Below are positions 38,101-50,100 of a DNA stretch of 64,000 nt, one piece after another (position 1 is the stretch's first letter; each line of letters opens with the position of its first letter). The translations under genes and the position numbers were made by a program. The notes under the pieces are model-generated. The model was not told the DNA's origin. It searched no databases and was given only the letters and a program-made list of their open reading frames with translations. The stretch is from Sipunculus nudus (lineage: Eukaryota; Annelida; Sipuncula; Golfingiida; Sipunculidae), in NCBI GenBank assembly GCA_026874595.1, contig CM049318.1:47596456-47660455 (forward strand), in the 5' to 3' direction.

Positions 38101-41100
38101 TATTGTCTGTTACCGAATATTTTCGGAACTACTGCAGCCTTCAGTTTCAAATTTCACAGGAATATTGATCATGTGACTGCCAGATGATTTTGACCTCCAG
38201 GTGGCGCCAGCTGTGTTGACCTACTTTCTGTGGGACAAAATGTTCCTTTCCACTTCTTTCAAGATAAGTCATAAAGTAATAATATTTTGGCCTTCATATG
38301 AAAGTCAACAGTTCCTTAGAGGAAGTGGAATAATTCTAGTATAAATTCAGTCAATTCATTTTCAAGATGGCGTCTATATGGAACTGTGTCGATTGCAAAA
38401 TTTGACAGCTTGATGTGTTTCTATAAATGATGTATTGTCTATTACTAACTATCTTAGGAACTGCATCATGTGACTGCTAAATAATTTGACCTGCAGGTGG
38501 CGCTACCTGTGTTTACCTACTTTCTACAGGTTGTAATGGTCTTTACTGCTTTTTCCAAGATATGTCATAAAGTATAAATACTTTGGCTTTTATGTCATAG
38601 TCAACAGTTCCTTAGAGGAAGAGGAATAATTTGAGTATAAATTCAGTCAAGTGATTTTCAAGATGGCATATCTACGGAACTTGATGTGTTTCTATACATG
38701 ATGTATTGTCTGTTACCAAATATCTTAGGAACTGCTGCAGCCTTCAGTTTCAAATTTCACAGGAATATTGATCATGTGACTGCTTAATGATTTTGACCTC
38801 CAAGTTGCCAGCTGTTTAGCTACTTTCAGCAGGCTGTAATGGTGTTTTCTGCTTTTATCCAAAATATGTCATTAAGTATTTATTTGTTATAATCCACAAA
38901 AACAGAGTCTCCTCTAGGACCCTTGGACTGATCTTTCCAAAACCTGGCATACTTGTTCCCTCACCTATGTAGTTGTAGGTAACAATGATGGAGAACCTTT
39001 CTGTGCAGTACAAACCTGGGTTTCTTTTATATAACAACCCTCAATCTCAGGAGTGGTTCAACATATTTAGCTGAAATTTTGCATATTTATAGATCTTGGA
39101 CTCCTCAGACTTACACTCAAGACTGATGATGCCATCTGCAATTGTTTTCCCATGGCATCCCTGGTACATTTGCTGTGGGTGAAAATTGCTCATATCTCAG
39201 AAGTGGTTCAATGTATTGATCTGAAATTTGTCATGTCTATCCATCTAGGAAAGTTTTCTCGTTAACCAGACAGGTGGCGCCACCTACACTACTTTTTGCG
39301 GAGTGTCCAACTTTGCATTTGCCATCTGATCGTCTTAGTGTTTGTTCAGTGTATTGGGTTGAAATTGTGCATGTCCATAGATCTTCGTCACCTCAATCTT
39401 GTAAACAAGACTGGTGGCGCCATCTGCAATAATTTTCCTGTGGTGTCCATTCATACATTTGCTTTTGGTGAAAATTGCTCATATCTCAGGAGTATTGGTC
39501 TGAAATTTGGCATGTGCAGTCATCTTGGAAAGTTTTCTCATAAACCATATAGGTGACGCCACCTACCTTGTGCAATAGGACAATGTCTACTTGGAAAGGA
39601 ATGAATGGTATTTTCACATTCATTTATTTTTTAATCACTTGCCAAATTACACAGTAATTCACAGAGTGAACATTAGACCCCTGGGTCTCTTGTTACTTTA
39701 AAGTAATGGCTCAGTTGAAGATTGTAAATATTATATATATAATCCAAAATTTAATAAAAACCTGATGAAATAAAGAAAATAAAAATTCAAGTCTATTCCT
39801 TTTCGCTATCTGCACTTTTTACAATTATAATGAATAGGCAGAGCTGCAGTAAGTAATACATGGGTCACCTTTGAAACCTGAAGACACGTGTTAACTTTGC
39901 ATGGAATTAACTGAATATTATATTATTATTGTAGTTCTTTTAAAAATATTTGCATTTCCACCAAAGTGTTAAAGTTTAAATAAGTGTGTTGTCAACGGCA
40001 GTTGGGAAGATCCTTTAACAACACAGTGTTAACTACCATCTATAACATTGCATCTGCGTCATTTTGTCTGTTTTTTTTAGAAACCTGACAAGTTTATTTG
40101 AGGAGTCTATTCATTTACACTGTTTTATATATATATAAATGTATAATATAAGGGATAACCTTCCAAATCTAATTTGAAACATAAACTTTTTTTGTTGACA
40201 AGTGTGCAGGACTTTTTCACGGGGATTCCCCTTTCTTGGTACCGCAGGCGGCATATGTGAGCATTTCATTACCTGTGACAGAACGAAATGCCCAGGAAAG
40301 TGGATCAGATTATACATGACTGCACATAAGAACACATTATTTATTTTTATGTTATTTGTAATGTGGAATTGTTACTGACAGTGTAAAAGGTTGACATCGC
40401 CGGCACTTTGTCAGACCTGGTTATGATTTAATAAAAGAGTAAAAGACTGGCACATTGAAAGTGCATACAGCCCGTTTGGTTTAATGAACGTGGATAACTT
40501 GCTTTGCTAAAATAATCACAAATATTTTGCTTTCTGATTGGTATTGATGAACGCTATATAGCATGTTGAGTCCACCAAAGCGGGACCATTTTGTCAGTGA
40601 AAAACATGACAGTCAGAGAGACCACAGGGTCAGAGGTCAGATGAAGTCTATTCAAATAAAGTTGAGGTCAACCAATGGAAGCATGAGTCAAGTGACTCAA
40701 TGTTGTATCAACCAATGGGTGTGTGGGTCAGGTGTGACAAGTGTCAATAGGATTAGCTTTCCGGGAAACTCATGCAACAAGCACTTTGTGTTAGTTTATA
40801 TAATTATGTATCATTCAAAGAAGCTTGCTCACATGAGAATTAACTTAATGCAGCGGTCCTTTGTCACGCATCTGTGTGTCTGATGTACATGTTTACTGTT
40901 ATTTATGGCTTCATTTTACCACGCATTGGTTTCCCTGAAATCGTTCTCCTCAAAAGGTGAGACATGCATTTTGATTGATTTGCAGACACACAATAAGAAA
41001 TGGAAACTGGTTCGCAGTGGGTCAGTTTTACATTGCAAATTGCAATGTGTTACCTCTTATTACGAGTGCTACTTGTATATTCAAAACAAGGCGTGCTCGT

Positions 41101-44100
41101 AGGTGCACATGGAAATAGTTCGTGAGCTTAAATGTTTTGGTTAACAAACTGAAAAATGCTGGATCATGCCAGAAATTTTGCACTTCGTCAGTTGTTTGTA
41201 TGCGAGTCGCGTGCAACTCGCGCTAATGGATTTAAGGCGAGTCTGTACGAAAGTCGACTTCTGCGACTCGCGTGAAATTCTTCCCCTGCCATGGAAACCT
41301 TGTTTGCCTTATTTTATAAACATAACTCGCCTCTCAAATGCAAATCGATGAAAACAGTGACTTATCAATAATAATGCTGAAGTACATTTGATTATAGGGC
41401 AAAAAAAAAGAGTTTAATGTAATCTAAGTAAGTGTTTCTTTCAAAGTGATTTATGTAACTGCATTCAGTTGCAATTTAAATTTTGTTGAATTACAAATGG
41501 CTTTTAGTTATGTGAAACAGGTAAATAATAATGATCAAAGATATTTCAAGATCAAATATTTTTTGTTCACTTGGTTTTTTTACTTGTTTTTTTTAACCAA
41601 ACACTTAAAATAATAGTTAATAGTTATAGGCAAACACCCCAAGTAATCGTAATAGGCCCTATCATTGAAACCAGTAATAGGCCCCATGTCTGTAGCCAAT
41701 TGCAAATGCAAAGATGTGGGCTAATCAGAAATTATGAAACCCTGTGGAAATTAGTTATTTCATGAGTAAAGACGTGATACTTCTCAGACCCTTTCTGCAA
41801 ACATTATGAAAGCATATCTTCTCAAGGGTATGTGCTGGGGACATAGGAATGGGGAGTGTCTGTCTGTCTTTCTCTCAGTCTGATGATGTTTACATAATGG
41901 TTCTGTGTAAAAATAGATGAGGTAAAAATGGCTGAGATAGGCCTTGTTTTACTATACCTGATAATATTTCAATATAACAATACTTCATAACTCTTCAGAC
42001 TTGGCTGTTGAAAAAAAAATCCCAATCTGAGTCCTTCATAATTAGTATGTAGAAAAATCTAGATATTATCTTTTAATTTTGTGAAAATTAAGTCATTGTA
42101 ACTAATACTAGAGCTGTCCTGCCCACTGAGTATGTCCTATAATTCATGCATTAATTAATTTAAAACTTGCTATACATGTTGATTCATGATAGCCTTATTA
42201 TTTGTAGACACCAGTGATGTCATCTTGAACTTTTAAATTATTGTTGTTTGTTAAATGTCATTTTGAGACCGTGTGGGATCAGGCATGAAATTATTTTAAA
42301 TGTAAGTCCATGAAAGCATAGACCATTGCCTATACTCAGCAATAGAACATCACGATCCGTTTGTCACATGTTGTGATTTTGCTTTTTTTTACTTTTTGTT
42401 TTACAGACACCATATATTTCCATCTACCATCAAGACTACACAAGAAGAGAACAGTGTTTGGTGTCTCATGTTATAGACAAATAGCAACAAAGGTACAGAT
42501 AAATATGATTTATATGAGGCCACACTAAAAAATTAATTGTTCTAATGAACCACCACTCCTTTTTTAGCTCAGCTGACTGTAAGTCAACTGAGGTATAGGA
42601 ATGGCGCTTAGTCCGTCATCTGTCTGCCAGACGACTGGCCGGCCGTCTGGTCGTCCATTAGCAAGGCACAAATCGTAACTGCTGGTCCTAGAAACTTCTT
42701 AGTGAATATCCAAGGAGGTCAATAAAAAATCTCCTTTGAAACCTAAAATTAGGTCACTGCGACATATATCCTCCAAGCTATGGGACTTGAAAGTACCCTC
42801 CAGAATAATGAAAAATTTGATACAAAACCTCCAATATCTTGATGATTAATGCATGGATTGTCTAGAACCTTGCCTTGAATATTGACCATGACTAGTTTTG
42901 CCAGTTCCCTAGAAGTGGTGGTGCCACCTGCCATTTTTCATCTTTTTTGAATATTTTTCTATTTTTATTACTATAAAATGACAATCATGTCAGTCTCTCA
43001 CATGTGATTCCATCTGGTGTCCCAAAACCTGGTGTGTTTATTGATTCAAAGTGGATGCCCTATAATTATCACCCTGTCTGTCTGTCTGTTTGTCTTTCTG
43101 TCTGTCCATCCGTTTATCCACACCAATTTGTTTCCAGGTGATAACTCCACTTTGGAATGACCTATGGATTTCAAACACAACTTACAAATGGCCCGCCACT
43201 AAAGAAAGAACCTGTATGATTTTAGGATCATGAGGTCAAAGGTCAAGGTCACAAGGCTCACTTATTTAAAAAGACTATGGCTGCATTTTAAGCCAAGCTT
43301 TTCATCCCAAACTTTCCATCTTGCACATTTAGCTAACTTGCCAGTATGGGGAGAGCATAAATGAATTTGGCATCAAAGGTAAGGTCACAGGGGCCATCTG
43401 TTCACAAATTAGTTTCCAGATGATAACTCCAGTTTAGTTTGACATATTGGTTTCAAACTTAACTTATATAAGGCTCACAACTCTAGTCAGAACCCTGTCG
43501 ATTTTGATGTCCAAAGGTCAAATGTCACAGGACCCATTTCTTTAAAAGGAATGTGTATGCATTTCAAGCCAAATTTTTCATCACAAACCTTCCATCAAGA
43601 TATTACTCACCTGCCAATAGTGGAAGACCCTTTTTGGTTCAGGGTCAAAGGTCAAGGTCACAGGGCCCATCCATTCACAAATTAGTTTACGGATGATAAT
43701 TTTGCTTTGGTCAGACAGATTGGCTTCAAACTTGATCTCTGAATGACCAACCACTTAAGTAAGAAACATTTTGATTTTCAGGGTCCAGATGTCAAAAGTG
43801 AAGGTCACAGGACCGTCATCCTGAATTTTTTTTTCAAAATATCCTTATTGACAAATACAGCTGAGCGTTGAGACCCCTGGGTCCCTTTTTTTATGGAGCA
43901 ATTTTTTAACTCACCTGACTGTACCCCATCTGAGCTATACATTGTCTCTCCCACCAACAGTTATGAGAGTCAAGTACAGTTGATCTGTTGTGAGTAAAAG
44001 TTCATCAGAAGCAAAAATTTCTCAATAATTCTCAGTTGAATCACCTTTAAATTTACTACGTTTACCTGATCTTTATCCATTCTATAACACCAATGGTCCC

Positions 44101-47100
44101 CCTAGCCTGTTATTAGTTTTGGCTTGCTTTGTGTCTATTTTGAGACTGACATTTTCATGGCACAGTATTTTCCTGGTATTTTCATGTATTTTCCCTGGGT
44201 TCCTGAGTAATGTACCTGATGTCGTATTCCTGTCCTCATTCAGAATTTTCACAAATATGACTATCAAGTACTGAAAAGATTATGACTAATAATTGTGAAT
44301 GTTAGGGTATACTGTCCAGCTAGTCAGCTGAGTGTCAAGACCTATTAGTTGCTTGTATTTTCTAGGCAAACTGATAAAATTTCCTCATATTGTGTCTCGA
44401 CAGGTAATAAAAACAATTTTGCCCACTCGCACTATATTTTTTGGTACCAAGAGTCTGTTGAACAAGAACATCTGAGGCATAGTTATGATCAGTTGTCCGA
44501 ATTCTGTCCATTAGACTGCCTTGTTTTTGAAACTGTTGGATCTATATATCTGAAATTTGGCATACTGTTAGATGTTCCCAAAATCTCCTATCAAACCAAA
44601 AATGGGTCACTGCAACTTTGCTCCTTCAAGAAATTGAGGGCCTCAATTTTCCATTAAAAACCTATTATCACACTTCAGGACTGCCTTTAGAATATCAAAA
44701 CCACTTATCTGGGTTTTTTTTCATATTTACCATGAATATTCACCAATATAGATCCTATTGTCATGCCAGAAATTAGCTCAGTATTATGTAATTTATAAGA
44801 GTTATGGGCCAAAACATAATGCAATTTGTAAAAAATCAGGAAAGATATTTACTCACTTAACATGATAATTGTTGAAGCTAGAGACTTTTTTTTCAAGTAT
44901 TCAACTTTTTTTATTTATGATTCAATTGTATACCCAAATTTAGATCTGAATTTTGTAAATTTTTTAAATTTTCAGCATAAATATAAAATCAGTTCCTTAA
45001 ATTTTACCTAACATTGGCACATTTCATTCCTTTAAATGCTGTTGATTTAATTTTCACCCCATGTACATGTAAGGATATAACTCTTATAAAATATGTAATT
45101 TGAAAATAAAGCTTAAAAAATTGGGGTAGTTATTGAATTATTTTTTCTGACGCTCTTATTGTATTCACTTGCATTTTCAAGCTCCAGGCAGCCCTATTCT
45201 AGTCACTGGAAGTCATTTAGTACAGATTTGCCTGCTTATACCTGATTTATAATGCATCATTGGGAGAGCCAACCAGCTGTAACACATGTACAGTTACTCT
45301 AATATCAACCCCCCCCCCCCAACACACACCCACACCCACCAAGTGTATTGGAATAATTGATATTGTTTGAACTCACTGTATTTCCTTCTTGTCAAGCTGT
45401 TTCCACTCCTTTGTGTAAAACTTTTTTTTAAATAGTAATTCATAAAGAAATAAATTGTATCTCCAGACAAAGTCAGGATACTATGGTTTAGGCATGGTCG
45501 CATTGCTGCCACCACCGCAGAGATTTCTTTCAGGCAAGATAACTTGAAAAATATTTCACAGATCTTCGCGAAACTTGACATGTGCATAGATATGGGTGAG
45601 AGGACAAAGCCTGTTAAAATGGAGTCATGACCTTTACTCGGAGAGTGACCTTGACCTTGAATAAGTCCATTTTCGGGGAAAATCACACAAATTCTTAATA
45701 ATCTCAAGAAATCTTGCATGGAATTGTTCCAGAAATGAAGTTGACCAAAGATCTTGGATAGTGTTGTCATGTACCAGAAAATGATGGCACCACCTATTAT
45801 CCTTTTCTTGTTTTCTTGATGTTTAATACCCTAATCTTTGCCACTTGACAGTACTGTGAGCATTATAAGTAAAAAACTAATGGACAAATTTCTTTTATAT
45901 TATGCATAATTTGCATATACACAGATATGGGTTATGGAATGATGTATATTTAAATTTTGGTCATGACCTTTCCTAGGAGAGTGGCTCTGACCTTGAATAT
46001 TTCCGTATTTGGTGAAAATCACACAAAATCTTAAATAACCCTATAAGGGATGCAAGAATTGGTCCATAAATCAAATTGACCGAAGATCTTTGATAGCTTT
46101 GTCTTCTGTGGAAGACAAGTATGCATCATAAGTCAAAAACTAATGGACAAATTTCTTTCATATTATGCATTAACATAGATATAGGTTATGGGATGAGATA
46201 CGTATATTAAAATTGGGATCATTACTTCTCCTGTGAGAGAGGCCTTGACCTTTAATATTTCTATATTTGGTGAAAAATATTGTTTCTCAAGTTGATAGAT
46301 GAAAGAAACCATGGTCACTTGCCAAGTGTCAGTAAATGCTGCTGAAGTTGGGGGCCTATTCTTAAAGGGGGGGGGGGGGGGTAATTGTCTGTAGATACTA
46401 TAGTGCCAAGAAATTCTAGTTTCCTTTTAAAAAATTTTAGCAAATTTAAATGTAACTAAACCCTTTTGTATGCCTAATTTGATCAAATAGGAGCGAAATT
46501 GTTCGTAAATAAAGCTGCAATTTAGAATTGTATATTCAGATTCAAATTACATTTTCAGATATTTAATGTTTTATATGTGTACAATGACAACTTTTTATTT
46601 AAAAAATTTTAATGCATCTATATTCATAATGTGATGCTATTAGACAAAATTGGGGATAAATGATGATGCAGTGTAGAATTGTAAATCAACTGATATATTC
46701 TGAATATTTGTTACATTGTTAATGTATAAAATTTATAAACTTGAAAGCAAATTGATGTTATAAAAAAAGGAGAATCAAATGCAAAAATTTGTGCATTATT
46801 TTCCTGCCCCAGCAGAATTGGAAATTCAGTGAAAATATAATATAATAAACAAATTAGGATCTTATTGAAACATCATATATAATATTCATGCCTCAGCAGA
46901 ATGGGACAAAGTGATCAGCTCTGTCCTTCCATCTCTGTTTATCATTAAATATGTAGAAAGTATGCACCAACTTTTTTCCTATGTTCTATTCAATTAACAT
47001 TTAGTTGCTGTATGTATATGGATTTAAGCTGTTAAGTCTGAAATTTGAAAGCAACTTATATATTCAGATATACATGTAATATTGCAAATATACACAATTT

Positions 47101-50100
47101 ATAAACTTGAAAACAATTTGATATATTTAAAAAAAGAAGATTTAATGCAAACATTTGATCATTATTTTCCTGCCTCAGTAGAACAGGAGATAAAGTGATC
47201 ACCTTTGTTTGTCTACTTGTCTCTCTGTCCTCTTTTAAATATTCAGTAATGTAAATCATCTTTTTTTCCTGTGGGCGCTATTGAACTAAATTTCATATCC
47301 TGTATATATATGCAGAGATGTTGTAACTCCCACCATTAAGCACACCCCCCCCCCCCCCCACCAAGCCCTTTGTTACGGAACCTAATATCATCAGATCATG
47401 TATGCGTGACGAACATCAACTTTGTCATGGAGATGAAAAAAATCAGATACTGTAACACCAGGCGGCGTGAAATGTCTAAGGGGATTAAAAAAGAAGTCAG
47501 TGGTTTCTTGTTAACAAATAATTATAATTTATTCTTAAAACAACCCTAAAATTACAATACACTAAATCAATACAATTATACAGTATAACAATAGTACAAC
47601 AGTAAATCAATACAAGTATATAAAAAAAGTGTACAGTACCTGGATACCACCACTGTCACAACGACAACAATTCCTTTATAACGTACAACCCAGATGAACA
47701 GTCCACATGAATCTTCTCAGAGAATAACAGTCCAATTCATTCACAAAATCAATTTGTTGTAATTCTAAAGTGGAGTTTTTGTTATAATCCCGAAAGCAAA
47801 CTGAAGACTATATAAGATCCGTCACAAATTTAGAAGAAAATCTATAACTGCCGCACTTATCGGAAAAGGTTCACAACTGACTTACACACTTCTGTGTCCG
47901 CTGGAATATTTCTCTCCTCTCTCCTGGCTCTAAAACACAGCCTCTTGTTTATAACTTTTCACCTCAAGCCGAGAACTTTCCATTTTTCGAACAATCCAAA
48001 GAACCCAATAGTACACACATTACAGGAAACATCTAGAACAAAGAACACCGTGTTTCTACACACCAGGGTCCACACATGAGCCGGCCCGGATCGGCCAGGC
48101 AAGAAAGCCCAAGACTAGCATGACCGCTGTTTACACGTCAGACCCCACTCGTGGGCCAGGCTATGCCATCATGGCAACGGCCAATGCTAGCACTGCACAT
48201 ACACATAAAATAAAAGAGACATCTGTAACAATAGACAAGTAGAAAAGTGAAAGTTTATGAAAGATAATTTGTAAAAATCGAGGCTCAACGGACAACATGA
48301 AAAACGATGCTCAGGCAAATAGACTTCCACAGTATTAAATGCTTGTCCTGAGCTTTGTTGATTGTCATCAGGTTGACCGGAACTGATGATGCTCCCAGAT
48401 AAACAGCAGGTTTACATCTTTCGGTGCACGTACGTAGCAAAAAAATATATCTTTGGTTCCTTGGTTTGTCTAGAATAACATTAACGCAAAAGGTAAATCC
48501 GGATTTTTCAGAAAATGTTAATCCGTACAAACAATCCATCAAATTTCAAGGCCACCAGAATCAACATTATATATTTTTTCACACCATCATCACAAAAGAA
48601 AAAGTTCTTTGTCCCCATGTAGAAGCACCCCATTCGTATTCATTTGTTCTGCCACTCGCTAGGTGAAACTGGGTAACTGAAGCGTGACTGTGTTTATACA
48701 GTGTACACTTAAACTTATAACTGAAAATGCTGTCTTTTGTCACCATTCATCTTTTTTGTTACATTTGAGGTAATAACTAATGGTAATTCCTGTCTCTTCA
48801 GGGTAAAACACTGGTTGTAATATCACTTAAAAATCTGAAGAGTTTTCAAATAAAAAACTTTTTCATTAATTTAAAAAGACAGTAGTGATGTCAGCACAGG
48901 AAAAAGGGCACTATAATGTGACCAATTGAACATATTAATTTTATGTATTTTATATTTTCCTGTATTATTTAAGGGAAGGGATGAATTCTAAGTCTTTCTT
49001 TTAACAGCTTGGAATAAGTCGGCTCATAAGACAATACCCAATATGTTTTTATTTCATTGAAAGTTTGAGATTATATTTTATATACTATATAATTGCACAG
49101 ACTTCCTATGAAATTACTTTCTCTTCTTTATTTAACCCCAACCCCCCCCCCCCCCCCCCCCCGCCTAAAGGCTTTCATCGCTTGTTTAAACTGTTGTCCA
49201 ACACAGAGTTCCGAATAACCCTTAACATGCGAAATCATTATTTTTTGTACTGGGTATATCCTGCATGACATGCAAACTTTTAATGTGAACATGAACTTAA
49301 TAACAAGTACAAAAAATAACGATATTAAGACTCTAATTGGAAAGTCTAGGAGAAGAGTCACAGTCTGATTTATATACCCAGTAGCAGATGTCATGCTAGC
49401 AGCCATGATTGATAGTGCTGTTTCTGAGTACTCTGGTGGTTTCAGACCCACAAATAATAAAGTTGTAACATTTTAGACAACTAAGTATTATGTAAATTTG
49501 CTAAGGTTTTACCGTTCAAACAGATTAAATGCATTCTATGCAGACATCATCAAGATGAAAGGTGAGAAGCTGTCAGTTTAAAAGTTAGATCTAACCATTA
49601 TGAATGGACATCGGAGTGTATGCATGCCTTTACCACTACAAGCAAGTCAGTTCAGCTAGTATGGTATATATTCCGCTGGCTCAAACCCACATGCAGGGTG
49701 TCAGAAGTGTCTTTGAAATGGACACAACAATGGATACCTTGCCACCACCAAAAGAATTGTCGTTCAATGGTAACACGTCAAAGAATTGGTGATGCTGGAT
49801 ACAGCAGATCCGTTACTTCGTAACCGCCAGGAACAAAAAAACGCAAGCCTGAGAGTTACAGTGCGCGACTTTATTGTGCAGGTGAGCAAGCCAAAGAAAT
49901 ATATTCATGTTTGAGATCCCCGATGAAAAGAAATATACTAATGAACAATGTAAAGACTTACAGTTTCTTGTACGATTTTACAATTGGTGTGACACCACTA
50001 TTAACATCAAATAGAAACGCCTGGCAACTAAAACCTATGATTAATAATGTAAATAGGTTCTCTTCTTTCTTATGTGATACATATATTGCTAGTTCTTGCA

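Larger units (their letters stand above)
31184..42406 (+). other. AVL9 intron 2
   Basis: 11.2 kb, dominated by the family A, B and C elements and the MITE listed separately. The remaining unique parts are 35640-36340 (AT-rich, TA microsatellite) and 39700-42400. The latter includes 40380-41350, of more balanced base composition with GCGAGTCGC (41202) and GCGACTCGC (41263) as an inverted pair. No exon-like frame was found there. Confidence 0.5.

Noticed and set aside
45294-45770. 158-codon minus-strand ORF as a gene
   Set aside because: It is the longest frame in the window but lies across family A and 300-bp repeat units, has no recognisable domain, and starts in a poly-C/CA-rich tract.
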